From Ottelia alismoides (Eukaryota; Streptophyta; Magnoliopsida; Alismatales; Hydrocharitaceae), in NCBI GenBank assembly GCA_037367405.1, contig JAZKJV010003119.1, positions 434,001 to 498,000 on the forward strand: a stretch of DNA of 64,000 nt, written 5' to 3'. The notes under the pieces were generated by a model. It saw nothing but the letters and a program-made list of their open reading frames with translations, was not told the DNA's origin and did not search any database. Positions 1 through 11,993 of the stretch are shown in pieces. Each line of letters starts with the position of its first letter. Within the stretch, counting starts at the first letter, position 1. Made by a program: the position numbers and the translations under genes.

Positions 1-1475
1 ATTCGTAAGTCTAGTCAAATCATGCTCACCTAAAACTCTCCATACTTCTACAAGGATGTCATCTTATCCTACACCTTTCCCATGTCTCATAACCTTCAAA
101 ACCTCCCCGACTTCCTTTCTTTGTATTCGTCTATAACTTGCACTATTCAAGTAACTTTCACTACTAGCTAGATCATCCAAAGTGATCTCTCTATTTCCTT
201 CCCTAATGAAACGTTTATGGAAATACTGCTCCCGTCTAGTCTCTATATACTTCTGAGTAACAAACACGTAACCTTCCTCATCCTTAACGCATCTCACTTG
301 AGAAAGGTCTTTGGTCTTTCTTTCTCTTGCTTTGGCCAACCAGAATATATCTTTCCGGCCCTCCTTAGAGTCAAAGATTTTTGTATAAAACTTCATAACT
401 TTTGACTTATTTTGCTTACAACCTTCTTTGCTTTCTTCTTTACTATTTTGTAGTTTGTGACAGTTTCCTCTGTTCTATCCTTAAACATAGCTTTAAAACA
501 TGCTCTTTTAATTTTTAGATTCTCTTGCATCCCTTCATTCCATCACCAAGCCTTCTTTTGACATGGAGCTCCTCCCTTTGACTCGCCTAGCATCTTTTCG
601 CTACCTTTTGGATACAAGATGCTACTGCCTGCCACATAAATCGTTTGCACTTTCGTTACTATCCCAAGACAAGTCTTCTAAAACCTTCTCCTTGAAGTTT
701 GATTGCTTCAGTTGAAGATTCCACCATCTAGTACTAGTGGTCTTGGGAGCCCTCCTTTTCTTTACCAGCCCTTTTATTTGCACATCCATGACTAACAAGT
801 GATGTTGGGTTACTTTGCAGTCTTTACAATACAACCGATCTCTTCTCCTCAACACAAAGTAATCTATCTATATTTTTGTTGTCCAACTCTTATAGGTAAT
901 TAATGCTCCTCCCTCTTCGTAAAGAGAGTGGTTGCTATGAAAAAATCATATGCCATTATAAAATCCAGAACAACTTTTCCCTTGAACACTAGCATATCCT
1001 GAAGCATCCTTTCCCCCATGTCCATTAAGATCTTCTCCTATGCAAGTCATCTCTCTTTGTTAAATTCCTTATAAAATCGTATCTAGATCCTCGCAAAAAG
1101 CTTGTTTAGCCCTTTCATATAAACCAATTTGTGCATAAATAGAGATAATATTCGTATTTTCTTCTTCAAGCACCACTTTCAACAAAATAATCCAATCCCT
1201 GAATCTTTGCAACTCAACCACACAATCCTTCAAATCCTTATGAACAACCACTCCAACACCATTTCTTATCTTATCTTCACCTAAAAGATCAAAGTTTAAA
1301 GCATGACGTCTCGGTCTTCTTTCTTTGTCTCCAACCCATTTAGACTATTGAAGACATAGTTTATGAATCTTTCTTCTTTCCATTCGTATCCACTATCTCC
1401 TTCAATTTTGCAGTTAAAGTGCCAATATTCCAACTATTGATCCACAACTTCTTGATCCACAACTTCCTTTGCAAT
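1..1475 (-). pseudogene. LINE (L1-like non-LTR retrotransposon) fragment: endonuclease and region before the reverse transcriptase
   Basis: Read on the minus strand, broken frames give the order expected for the second ORF of a plant L1-type LINE. The start of an APE-type endonuclease lies near 1400-1470 (SWNIGTLTAKLKEIVDT-like). More endonuclease follows at 1069-1251 (KDCVVELQRFRDWIILLKVVLEEE and YAQIGL, resembling the domain core). Late endonuclease is at 622-855 (RRRDRLYCKDCKV, QHHLLVMDVQIK). The linker before the reverse transcriptase is at 64-396 (WLAKARERKTKDLSQVRCVKDEEG, ETRREQYFHKRF). Stops and frameshifts separate the pieces, so it is dead. The reverse transcriptase would lie left of the window edge. 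The family assignment comes from motif resemblance only. Confidence 0.8.
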
Positions 1476-1493
1476 CTCTTTTGGACTAACTTC

Positions 1494-1655
1494 TTTACTC
1501 GCATGCGTCCATCATGCGAGAATCCTTGCATATTTTGGACTGCATCCAGGCAGTGATGTAGTAGAACTGGATTATTTACTCACATGCGTCCCTCATGCGA
1601 GAACCCTTGCAAATTTTGAACTACATCCAGGTTGCGATGTAATGGCTCCTACCAT
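1494..1655. repeat. two-copy tandem repeat, period 81 bp
   Basis: The segment starting TTTACTCGCATGCGTCC at 1494 is repeated, diverged, from 1575 (TTTACTCACATGCGTCC). Both copies carry CATCCAGG and GATGTA at matching positions. Each contains a short inverted repeat, CTCGCATG with CATGCGAG. It lies between the end of the LINE fragment and the hAT element. I see no coding potential. It may be the decayed 5' end of the LINE or a local duplication. Confidence 0.75.
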
Positions 1656-1974
1656 TTTTCATTGCATTCGGGCGATGCAAGTAGGGACGCAAACGGATGC
1701 GGTTATATTCGTATTCGTTCGTATCCGTACTCGTTTTAAAGAGGATATGGATCTTGTTTTCCCAAAACAGGCGAATACGAATACGAATATGAATATTAGA
1801 AACGAACTTTTTGCGGATACGAATATGAATACGAATCCTTACTTAACGAATACGAATACGAATACGAAAAATAGAACGAATATGATTACGAATACGAATA
1901 TTCGTTACTAAATAAATTTTTTAATTTAAATTATTTAATACCAAGGGACTAGGATAATAGGGCTTCTTCGGTTC

Positions 1975-2520
1975 TTCCCCAACCCCAACACCTCTCCCAC
2001 CCGCCTACCCGATGCCGACCTCTTCTCCCCTTCGACAGCCGCGCGCCGCCCCCTTCAAGCCCCCCTGCCGTCCCCCTCCGCCCCTCCTGTCGCCCTCCTC
2101 CCCCTTCCGCCACCCCCTTCCGCCCCCTGCCATCCCCCTCCGCCCCTCCTTGCGGCCCCCTTCACCCTCCCTTCCACCGCCCAGCCTCTTGCGGCCTCCC
2201 TCCGCCCCCTCTTCCACCCCCTCCGCCCCCAGCCGCCCCCCTTCCGCCCCCCCTTCCGCCCCCCCTGCCGTCCCCCTCCGCCCTCCTGACGCCCTCCTCT
2301 GCCCCCCGCCGCCCCCTTCCGCCCCCCCTGTCGCCCCCCCTCCGCCCCTCCTTGCGGCCCCCTTCACCCTCCCTTCCATCGCCCAGCCTCTTGCGGCCTC
2401 TCTCCGCCCCCCAGCCGCCCCCTAGTTCCGCCCCTGTCGGCTGCCTCCCCCCCTGCACCAGGCCTGCAGCCCCCCTCCTTCCCCTCCGCCCAGTCCGGCG
2501 CCGCCCCTGCGGCTCTGCCC
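1975..2520 (+). repeat. pyrimidine-rich, C-rich imperfect tandem repeat inside the hAT element
   Basis: More than 500 bp of almost pure C/T-rich sequence built from CCGCCCCC(C)TCC-like units. A longer unit of about 204 bp containing CTTGCGGCCCCCTTCACCC starts near 2138 and again near 2342 with few changes. Proline-rich open frames on one strand and glycine/arginine-rich frames on the other are by-products of this composition, not genes. It occupies the position of a 5' untranslated leader relative to the transposase exon at 2722. Confidence 0.75.
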
Positions 2521-2721
2521 ATGCGCCTCCATTTGCGATCGATCTCTGGTAAATTTCATATTCTTGTAATGTTTTTTATGTATGGATTATTTTGTTAGAA
2601 AGAATTAGAATATGGTTGATGTTATTAGAAGATTCGTATGGAACGTATGAAATGTTTTTGTTTATGAAACTTATTGGAATATGCTTGTTTGATTGTTAAC
2701 TTCAATGTTTGTAGAAAAATA

Positions 2722-2863
2722 ATGAATACCGACCCATCCATGGAGAATGAGAGTACTAATTTGGAAGATGCTCAAAAGCACTTTAAGAAGCAAAAAAAAT
2801 TGAGATCAGAAGTATGGAATCATTTTGATAGAATTTTGATAGAAGTGATTGCCAAACAATCAG
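2722..2863 (+). pseudogene. hAT transposase N-terminal exon (BED-finger start), truncated
   Basis: An ATG at 2722 opens about 47 codons beginning MNTDPSMENESTN and running into KLRSEVWNHFDRI. The SxVWxHF signature marks the start of the BED zinc finger of hAT transposases. The frame reaches CAATCAG followed by GTACGC at 2864, a plausible splice donor. Upstream, CTG|GTAAAT near 2548 and TTTGTAG near 2713 look like donor and acceptor of an intron in the 5' untranslated region. The zinc ligands and the RNase H-like catalytic core are missing because the element continues straight into its right subterminal repeats. This is an internal-deletion derivative and not functional alone. Confidence 0.65.
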
Positions 2864-3085
2864 GTACGCTTTTATGTATAATTTTTATTGCAATATTCGT
2901 TTGATATTCGTATTCGTTCGTAAAAGATTTGTATTCGTATTCGTATTTTGAGGATATGGAACTTGATTTTTTTACATTCGTATAACATTCGTATTCGTAG
3001 TCGTATTCGTAATATTAAATGAATATGGTTATGGTATGACCTGAATTCGCATTCGTATTCGTTCGTTTGCATCCCTAGATGCAAC

Positions 3086-3959
3086 ACATTGCAAGTAGGG
3101 AGTATCTTTTACTTCCAATTATTATAGTATAATTATAAATTTTCACAACACTGATATTTTATATATAAAAATTGTAGTATAATTTTAGTAAGAATATTTT
3201 GAATTATTTATTAGTATTATATTTAGATTTTATACTGATATGTAATTATTTTTAATAGTTTTTTAGCCATATTTGGAATTAAATAGTAGTATTGTAAATT
3301 TTTATTATGGAAGAGTATCACATGTTTAATTAAATTTTAGTAATTACTTTTATTACTTGATATGTATTGTAGTTTATATATTTCAAACAATAGAAAGTAT
3401 AACTTAATTGTTAGCGTCTTAACACGTTCTAAATTCATATACCCTCTCTCATATGTATGCTCTCTACAACATACCCACACATATATACTTGATGTCAATT
3501 CTACCAAAATAACCACGTTCTCATACTAAAAGAAACTTAATTGGTAAGTAACTCCTAGGCTATATCCTAAGTTAATGATGTATTATAAAGTACAATCATG
3601 ACATGGTAGTACTATCTATTAGGTTTAGTCAATTTTTTATCATCAACAAGGTATTCCAATGACCACTAAAATGATACTTCTATTTAATTTTCCAACATCT
3701 TATAAAATTCTAAACATATATTGGTTGTGACATTTCATCGTACTCCTTCCATACATGAACAATTCCATCTATACTATACTACAATCACCAATCCAATAAC
3801 AAATACATATTTTCTACTACAAATGATACATATATAAACAAAAAATATATGCATTAAAACACAAATAAATATGATTATTCTATCAAAAATCTTGAATACC
3901 GAAAACATGAGTATATAACAAAATATACAATAAACTAATGGAATAAAGAGAGAGGATAT
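3086..3959. other. AT-rich intergenic or transposon-internal DNA, no gene seen
   Basis: A strongly AT-rich stretch with stops in every frame. It follows the hAT right target duplication directly. Because it precedes a CACTA leader that reads leftward with a splice-donor-like site near 3970, it may be the first intron of that element. I found no matching left CACTA terminus here. Confidence 0.4.
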
Positions 3960-4421
3960 AGGGAAATACCTTAAGGAAAGTGTGTGTATGGTCGGATGAG
4001 GTAAATGTTGGCACTGGTGGGAGTGTGTACGGAGGAGAAATCACCGGAGGGAGGGTTTTAGGAGCTCGAAATCGATACGAATGAGAAGGAAATGCCCTAG
4101 GGCATTCTATTTACATACATGTATGAGCATATCATGTACATGCCATCTGCACGACAGCATGCTCGCTCGTTAAAATTATTGCACCATGTGCTATTGGGTC
4201 AAAATTCAACTAGGCGAGCACAATGGGCAAGAACGTGTGTAGACCATGTTCTCTCCCATTTGAATTCTAAGGTGTCAACACCAACTAGATCTGAATTACA
4301 GAGGAGCGAGAGAACGTGCGAGCATGGTCGTTATCCATGTGGTCACCAAGACTTAGGCGAGTACATGTGCTCGTCCATCCCTCGAAATACATGCTCGCCA
4401 TATCACCTTTTTCTTGTAGTG
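3960..4421 (-). mobile_element. CACTA (En/Spm-type) transposon 5' end, fragment
   Basis: Read on the minus strand from 4421, the sequence begins CACTACAAGAAAAAGGTG, the classic plant CACTA terminus. Inside it are repeated subterminal motifs of the GGCGAGCA/TGCTCGCC type (near 4150, 4213, 4310, 4350, 4388), in both orientations, as expected for transposase binding. Further in, a leader near 3990-4080 ends at CTTAAG|GTATTT, a possible splice donor. No transposase domain and no opposite terminus were found in the window, so this is a 5'-end remnant. It abuts protease debris of element D at 4422, indicating insertion into that element. Confidence 0.7.
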
Positions 4422-4559
4422 TGGCAAACTGCTTCATGGACACTATCCTCTCCAGATGAGATGGTCTCAGCTATGGGTTGTTTCCATGGCCCAATTGCAC
4501 CTATCACTCTGCATTCTACCTCATAAGAAGAATAGTCTGTGCTAGATTTTGAATCAGGT

Positions 4560-5440
4560 CTCTACTATTTTTTCTGTTGCATTTGTAGTTCCACCTCTCC
4601 TCCTAGAGATAAAAACTTCATCATCCCAGTTTGGTAATCAAATGAGGCTCTAGAGGTCCTAAGGAAAGTCCATCCTAGAATAATATAGGACTCTTTTCAA
4701 TGAATAAGTATTTCCATGTCAAGGACTATGAAGTCACCACATATTCTTATCACATAATCAAATGACAATGTTCTTAGCCTCTACTTTAGTCCTCTTTGTG
4801 AATTTATCTATGAACTGAAGTAGGACCTTTGAACTTTAAAGAAGCCCTAGGTCCAATCTATTATAAAAGGCTAGAGATGGGAGGTTAATGAATGAACTGT
4901 TATCTAGGAGAGTGCATGCAAACACGATGTCATCGTATGACTCAACACATAGTGTGCACCCATGTCTCTCTTCTTTTGTGGTAACTGCTTGTTCTTGATA
5001 CAATACGTAGTGATGATTGTTAAGGCGTGTGTCTCCACTTGGTTGTTCGATTTCCTCCTGCTAACCCTAGTAGGTGTGCATCTCACTTTAATGTATTTCT
5101 GAAAGCCGGATTACTCGTCACATACATGTCAAATGGCACCTTAAACACAATGTTTTCATTACAAAATCGTGCCATATCTAGGTCATCTTTCTAATTCTTT
5201 TTGATGACCCGCTTTCCTGACGTTAGAGCACGAGTGAAAGGGATTGAAACAATGGAAGAAGAAGATAAAGAATCAGAATCATAAACATGAACATGCTTCT
5301 TTTTATTCTTAGAATATGAGTTCTTCCTACATGAATCTTTTACACATATCTTGGAATTCAAAATGCTACTATCTACTACAAGCTGGGGAATATCTATTGT
5401 TGTTACATCCTCCTCAACTGAAGGTGCAAGGTCCTCCATA
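4560..5440 (-). pseudogene. element D protease and gag-protease linker, degenerate
   Basis: Around 4860-4925 (minus) the translation gives TLLDNSSFINL, aligning with TLLDSGSSINLLP of the intact relative in element A. The catalytic DSG is changed to DNS. Near 4640-4680 a decayed flap-to-C-terminal segment resembles SPIILGRPFL. At 5190-5439 an open stretch ends with SIPFTRALTSGKR, matching the linker PFPRALELGK of element A. Several stops intervene. The order on the minus strand is linker, then protease, as in intact gag-pol. Retropepsin would cut the polyprotein; this copy is inactive. Confidence 0.7.
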
Positions 5441-6279
5441 GACTTTGAATTGGCTTCTCCTCCATGATGTGCTTGAGTGCTCTTTCTCCTCTCTCCGTCA
5501 TCTAGTGATCTCTTCCTTTGCTGATGAAGGGTTTACCGTTGTGATTGACGATGCTCATCTTATCCATCCTCTAAGGTCTCCTCAAATGGAGCCTTAGAGA
5601 ATTCCTCCTTCAAATCTTATGCCATATCAGGTACGACCATGATCCTTCCGCTATTAAGTAATATATGATTAATGTTAACGAATGAAAGGACAAGCTTAGA
5701 TTAATGTGAATCTAAGTAGTATACCTGATTAAAATGTTGTTGCAACTGTGTCTCATGATATTGGGGTTGGCCTAAACCTGAGTGGGAATGGAAGTAGAAG
5801 GTATAGATCTCTCATCTCACTATCGGGATATGCAGTTGAGATCAACCCTGATATCCTGAATATCATTACTATATGAACTAAACTCATATAGTAAATATTG
5901 TTAAAAGTCGGTAGGTGCTGATGAAGAGGGATACTACAGACCTAGGTTCTACCTAGGATGTCCATGCTGAAACGAAGACGAACATGCAAATTGGACATGT
6001 TGGCCTTGATATTGTTGTTAGTGTGGGTGACTTTGAAAATTTTGGCCATGTTTTCTCTACTGATATGACTGTTGCAGATGCACAAACTGCTACCGCTACG
6101 GTTGAGGATGGTAAGGTACATAGAATGACTGTGTTGGATGTGCTGGAAGAGGTGTAGGTGTGAAACTAGTGTTATGGAAAGTAGGGGGATAGTGGTACTG
6201 TTGACTGTCCCACACTCCTACTTGTCTGGTGGCAAGGTCATGTCTGTATCACACACCAATCACCTTCCACACCTAAGGA

Positions 6280-7220
6280 AGCTCCTCTAAGATCTTGGTA
6301 GATAGATCATGTTGTCATGGTTGGGTGAATGAATGGTCGTATACCCCACGACGTGAGGCCCTGACATTAGTTCCTCATGTACATGGTGTACACGGAGGAC
6401 TGGAGCATAAGATGCAGTCATGGAAATATATTCATCTTAGATACCTTCTTAGTAAGTTCCTCAATCTGCTTTGGATGTTTGGACAAGCTCTCCAACTCTA
6501 AAACTCTGATGTTGATATTCTCAATGAGTTCTAACTTATCAGCTATGATTTCCAAGCTAGGAGTCAAGTCCTCGGCTAGATTAACTACAACCTTCTTGCC
6601 AATATCTTTGGATAAGAGTGAAAGAGGGGTTTCTGTGTAAGCCCTGTTGGTGGTTTGTGAGCGGGCTTGTCCCAACAATCGGCTCGAATACCTTCCATAC
6701 AGTATCTACTCCCTTTGAAGTGTAGTTTCCTCCACATGCAAACACTTACTAAATCCTGCATCTCAAGGTTGAGACCACTGAAGAATGATTAATCCCAAAA
6801 TGGTATTTTCCATACCATGATAAGGACACTTTTGTAGTATATCCTTGAGCCTCTCCGATGTGTAAGAAAAATATTCATTTGGAACTTGGAAGAAGTTTGT
6901 GATACGAGTTCCATCTAATTAGTCCTACGCAAAGGGTAGAACTTCTTCAAGAATAGGTCCTTGAACTGTGTATAGGTAGTTATAACTACCCCAAGGTTCT
7001 TCACCCGGTAATCTGCCTTCTCTCCCTAGGCAAAAGAAGGTCTTTGAGCCACATGTAGTCTTGGCTAACCCTGTGATGCTAAGGTTATCATAGATTAACT
7101 CAAAGTCCCTTAGGAATGCGTATGGTTCTTTGTGTGCATCCCCATTGTACTTCGACAATAAAGTAAGGATATGAGGCTTCACCTCATATTCCACATCAGG
7201 TATAGATGGACTCAATCAAT
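6280..7220 (-). pseudogene. element D gag (capsid region), degenerate
   Basis: The minus-strand frame 6925-7215 contains VEYEVKPHILTLLSKYNG, then EPYAFLRDFELIYDNL. These align with FKFPPNTLQMLPHFHG and EPHLHLQEFLMICSTV in the gag of element A. A second frame at 6418-6678 (ADKLELIENINIRVLELE) matches the coiled-coil-like segment downstream of the capsid in A (EKLDRMEIIEKKQ). Frameshifts lie between them. This is the structural protein that would package the element RNA; the copy is not functional. Confidence 0.7.
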
Positions 7221-9084
7221 TGAGATTCTAATACTATCTAAGGTTGTAGGAGATGTCCACTGGTTGAGTCAGTCCCCACATTAAGCTGACCCAATTGAGA
7301 TCTAACAAGAGTGTCACCACAATACTCATCCTCAAGATGTTTCTTTGGAAGCATCGTGTCACTTGAATATTCCAAATCTCCTTCATCGGGAGGGGGTTTA
7401 GGTTAGAAAATGTTGAAATCAAATCGAGCTCGCTGAAGAGTAGGTCATCCTAAGTGAAAGGGAAGAGAGGATGGGATTGGTCATATGTGACCATTCCCTA
7501 AAGAAGCGAACCTGGACTCAAGAAGATGGTCATCATAAGTCCAAGGACGTCTAGGAAGTGAGGTATCATGGACCTCAGAAGACATAATATTTAGGGAGTT
7601 CAAGGAAAGGTTTACGAAGTACAAACAAGTTTCTCCCCAACTATTTATCTTTGATTACAAAAGGATACGTATTAGGGCATGAATTGAATCAAGGAGATCA
7701 AATTCATGAGAATGCACTTGAACGTGTGGAAATTAACTCACGCAATACAAATGCAATACAACACCCCTTATCTCACCAGCTTCACACATGAAAGTTGTAA
7801 GAGTTTGACCAATTTATGTTGTCAGTTTTATTGGTGATAGAGCAATCTTATAGTCTGTTACTCACAGTGAGTCTCCGGATTCCCAATGATGCTCCTGCTA
7901 GCTCTCAAGTAGAAGGATGATATTCTTACACTGCTAGGTTCAATATCACACCCTTAATGAAACTAGCAGGCTAAAACAACAAAAATGTCTTTCTAAAGTC
8001 AAAGGCAAGCACTTGCATCTCCCAAATCCATGAGAGTCAAAAATGGAGACTTAGGGTACAAGTCCAGGGTTTTGAGCTCTATACTTAGGTATGCATCCTC
8101 ACCCACTCTGTCTAAAGTTTAGTACATGTAAGCAATGAGGGGAATACTCTCTTGTAGTACAATGTATATTTTCTTCCAAGTAAATTAAGTCGAGTTTCTC
8201 AACAATCTCATTTTTAATATATGTGTTCTCATAAAAGTAATCGCCTAACATTCAGTCCCTTTTCCTTTTTGATCCTAAGTTATAAGATCAAGGAACCGAG
8301 AAAAGCTAAATGAAAGCAAAAATCAATGATGAATGCTCAAGTAAAGGAATACTTACAGCGATTCCCAACACTCCCCATGTGTTATGCATGATTGAATTGG
8401 ATGATCACATTAGATGCATGTGATTCAATTAAACTGCACCTAAATCATGAGTTCTATTAGCGATGATGAATTTGATTTGAATTTGGAGCTAATCGAATAA
8501 TCTAAAGTGTGTATATTAAGTGAATCTTTTTTAGATGTGTGACCTAGAATTACGAGGGCAAAATCAAATATGACCTAATAGGATCTCCAAGAGTCGTGCA
8601 CCTGTCCTTAATTTTCAGTCACTCAAGTCAAGCCCCACTCTTGGTAAAGAGTGAATAGTTCTCGACATACCACAAAATAGGAGTTATAGAATCTCATTTT
8701 TATACACACGAGTTCTCAATCGAGAGTTGTTGGAGATGACATAATTAGGGTATAGATTAAGTTAAAAGAATAATAATACACCAAAATTAAAGATAAACGA
8801 CATAAGCTAGAATTCTATCTTCTTTATCCAAACTAGTTGATGTGGACTCCTCTCAGCTTTAGCTCCAAGCTCCTTGCCTCCACATCACATTGAACGGACT
8901 CGGCTCTGCGGATCCTACCACAACAACATAATGATTAGATAAAATCGTAATGATATCTACCTAAAATGAACATGTAACAAGTCAACATAACATGAAAGTC
9001 AACACAACAAAGATTTAACCTAAAAACACTAAAAATATTTAAAATAGATATTTAATTACAAATAAATATCCTAATGATGCCATG
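7221..9084 (-). other. element D leader between primer site and gag
   Basis: Non-coding leader. The part near 7750-7860 (ACCAGCTTCAC, then TTGACCAATTTATGTTGTCAG and TTGGTGA) matches the corresponding leader portion of element A (about 41410-41490) and element C (about 24040-24110). A splice-donor-like CTGTAAGT (minus) lies at 8351-8358, at the position equivalent to the donors in A, B and C. The remainder is AT-rich with no open frame I can support. Confidence 0.6.
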
Positions 9085-9102
9085 TCCTTGACAACGACGC
9101 TA
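9085..9102 (-). other. decayed tRNA-Asp primer binding site of element D
   Basis: The plus strand reads TCCTTGACAACGACGCTA, against TCCCCGGCAACGGCGCCA for the 3' end of plant tRNA-Asp. Thirteen of 18 positions match, and all five mismatches are C-to-T or G-to-A. The LTR begins TGATTGATC two bases further on. Position and spacing copy the intact site at 42595-42612. Confidence 0.7.
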
Positions 9103-9104
9103 TC

Positions 9105-11993
9105 TGATTGATCATTGATCGATTAAGGTAATTACATATAATTATATTATGAGTCAATTAGGAGTTCAACATAACCTCAATGAATAAATCTTGGTGAAGA
9201 GATCAAAATTTAATTTATACCTAGATAATTCCAGGGTCGAACACAAAGACACAAGCTATTAGGCATTCTAATTAGGGTTTAAATATCTTGGTCTAAGTCA
9301 AGGAGACAAACATATGAATGCATGGTACTTTTGCGGCTTTTATAAGCAAGAAATTTTACTTGGATGCTACAAATGAGATGCAATTCAATTAAGTACATAC
9401 ATTCACAATCACAATAATGCTCTTGGATTAATTGTTTAAACTTAATCTTGAATCAATAACTAAATTAATCCTAAATTGTTCAATGAATGTTCTAATTTCA
9501 ACTTAGTGAATCAATGCACATATTTCATAAAAGCACTAAACTCACTTAATAAATATTTAGCAAATAGTCAGGTTACTAATGATATAGAATCATTTTTTTG
9601 GTTACCTAATTATATCCTAAGAGTGTTGAGTGAATCATGATTCAAATAATGCATTAAATGAAACTTAGATACATTAAAGGCATTATAATCAAAATGATAT
9701 AAATAAAGAAATTCTTTGGTTTCTAGATGGAAACAAATAGATCAGAACTGAGAATTAAACATGCCATACTGAAGATAAGAATAAGAGCATTCAAACAAGA
9801 TAAATTTCATCCTAATTGGATCAAAGATGCAAAAAAATATTAAGGTTTGAATCTAGGGCATATATGCGAAGTAAACACGTAAAATAAGCACTTAAGATTA
9901 CAAACAAGTTCAAAAAAGACCAAAAAGCAAAAACTAAACACATAGGTACTTATCTGTAAATGTTTAGGCATGCGAGGGTGTAGTTGTAAATATTCAAACA
10001 CGACGGTCATGTGGTGCAAATTCTCCAGGCGCACACGTACTGGGTTGTGTGAGGACTATACTGAAAATATGTGATGCCAACAGGTCATGTCTACAATTTC
10101 TCCAACCACGTGCATGTGACACATGAGGTGGAGGCTCATGACTTGTCAGGTTCAGGATGCGTGGCTTGATGTTGTTGCTTTGGCTCTATTTTGGCTCCAC
10201 CAAAGCTGGAGGCACGAGAATTCGACTCAGAATTGATTTGGATTGTTTGATCAGAAGGATCGATAAAACATGTATGCCTTCATCATCTATGCTCCTCCTC
10301 TAGCAGTGTCATTGATATGGTCTCTGACGTAAAGCATGTAGTTCCTCCGTGCTCCTTAGATTGATATGAAGATTGAGGAAGCTTCTTGATGAGCTCGCAA
10401 AGACGATGGTGAGGTTTCCAAAGACCTGTGGTGTCTGGATTAGTGGATCAATGCATCCTCGTCGAAGGAGGAGCAGATGATTTGGCATGGTTCACAACGT
10501 TTGACCATTGAGGTATTTGAGTACATGCAGATGTTAGAAGATAGCTGAAGTACTAGAGGGTTGTAAGGGAGTGATTTGAGGTGAAATAGAGGGTTGTCGA
10601 AGGGTTAGAGATGGATCCCTAGTTGGGTACTTCACTTGAGCAAGGACAAGAATGGATCGTAATGGGGGAAAGATATGAAAGAAGAAGATATGGTTTGAGG
10701 CGTGGGCAAAGATGAATGGTTTCTGAAGATTGTTCCAGTCGAGGTGATGATGAGTGTGTGTTAGTAACATAATCTTAGAAAACACACATGGGTAGAATAT
10801 AGTTCAACCTGGAGATAAAGAAGAAGAAGGTCAGAGATGGATCAAGGGCTTGGGACTGAAGTTTCGAGAGCTTTATGGTCTTCACGTAATGTACACGACA
10901 TGTATACAAAGCTCAAGCAACAAGGTTCAATGTTGCAACATGACCGATGGAGCTGATGATCTCGTGAGAGGGTTAAGCTCTATCTTGGTGTCTTATTTCT
11001 CACTCTAAATGTCATTGGAGGGAGGTGGATGCTCGGAGTGAACCTCTCGTACAGGATGATCCACTGGACATGAGATAGTGAATGAAGTTTTGTTCGACGA
11101 GGAGTGGTTGAAGGGGTGGTTTCAATAGTCGATCGCGAAGGCACATGAGGGAAAAGGTAACGACTAGGTGGTTGGCAAAGATGAGGAACAGAAGAGCTTT
11201 AGATTGGCACCAGAATCATGGAGAGATAACACGTAGGCTGGCAAGGTGAAACTGTGTCGACGAAGAGATGTGACATCTGGAGCTCAACCACTAGAGGTTG
11301 ATGATAGTGGACTACCGTTGGATCAATCGACCTAACGATTCAAAAAGAGGCATACTGGGAGCAACTAGATCTTCTTGATCAAATGATCAAGCGACTCTAA
11401 TGCGAGCAGGGATGGACTGGTGTAGGTTGTGTGATCAAGATATCATGCGATCCATATGGGAAGCGATGCTTAAAGAAGAGTCGGCTACGTTTCTTCAACA
11501 GAGTGATCCACGTGACCCAATCAGAAGAAGAGAAAAAAACGAAATACCAATAAAATCAAAATAAAATAATAAATGAAGTTAAATGAACAAGTTTTCAACA
11601 TGAAATTGTGTATTTTTTAAGATCTACAACTTTTTTATAGAACCCCAAACCAAAATACGATATATATACATAATAATTTTTTTGTAAGAATTATTACGTA
11701 TATAAGAATATTTATTTTAGTTACTTTGCTATTTTTGAATAATAACTAATATACAACATATAATATACAATATTACACTAATTTTTATTGGGATTTGAAT
11801 AATAAGAAAAACACAAAAAATAAAGGGAACCTAAACACATAAATATAATGATTGGATACTTTATTATTTGTAATAATTAGTCTTATCTACTTACAAAGTG
11901 TTAAAAATTTATTTTAATCGATTATAAAGTTAATTGATTGAGCTAATATAGAGGGATAACTAGTAGACATAAAGTTGAATCTCAAAGTCATCA
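9105..11993 (-). mobile_element. 5' LTR of element D
   Basis: The boundaries are TG (9105) beside the primer site and CA (11993). Read from the minus strand, the LTR starts TGATGACTTTGAGATTCA, resembling the palindromic LTR start of its relatives (TGATGAATATGTGATTCA in element C). Near the primer end, CCAGGGTCGAACACAAAG (about 9229) matches the conserved U5 motif of element A. Its length is about 2.9 kb. The middle (10030-11500) is moderately GC-rich and holds no credible gene. Beyond 11993 copia coding sequence begins, so 11994-11998 (AGTAC) should be the target duplication. The partner copy is not in view. Confidence 0.65.

Larger units (their letters stand above)
1682..3077 (+). mobile_element. 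non-autonomous hAT DNA transposon
   Basis: The left end starts TAGGGACGCAAACGGA. The right end, read inward on the minus strand, starts TAGGGATGCAAACGAA, so the terminal inverted repeats match at 14 of 16 positions and fit the hAT consensus YARNG. Flanking 8-bp target duplications are GATGCAAG (1674-1681) and GATGCAAC (3078-3085), 7 of 8 identical, as expected for hAT. Inside both ends are dense arrays of ATTCGT/ACGAAT, a typical subterminal-repeat arrangement. Between them are a C-rich 5' region, a probable untranslated intron and a first coding exon that breaks off in a BED-finger-like stretch. The catalytic part of the transposase is absent, so the element could only move with help in trans. 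Confidence 0.88.
4422..11993 (-). mobile_element. Athila-like Ty3/gypsy element D, old, 5' half only
   Basis: Minus-strand order: 5' LTR (9105-11993), decayed tRNA-Asp primer site (9085-9102), leader with a donor-like CTGTAAGT (8351-8358), gag debris (about 6280-7215), linker and protease debris (4560-5440). Beyond that it is cut by the CACTA terminus. No reverse transcriptase, integrase or 3' LTR is present. Every coding part is broken by stops. The 5' LTR boundary abuts copia reverse-transcriptase sequence at 11994, so D was inserted into the copia element. Confidence 0.75.

Noticed and set aside
2005..2458. Proline-rich and glycine/arginine-rich frames of up to 137 codons
   Set aside because: They are translations of a C-rich tandem repeat in the hAT leader, in several frames at once.
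4119..4526. 135-codon plus-strand frame
   Set aside because: It covers the subterminal repeats and terminus of the CACTA fragment and runs across the insertion junction at 4421, so it is not a gene.
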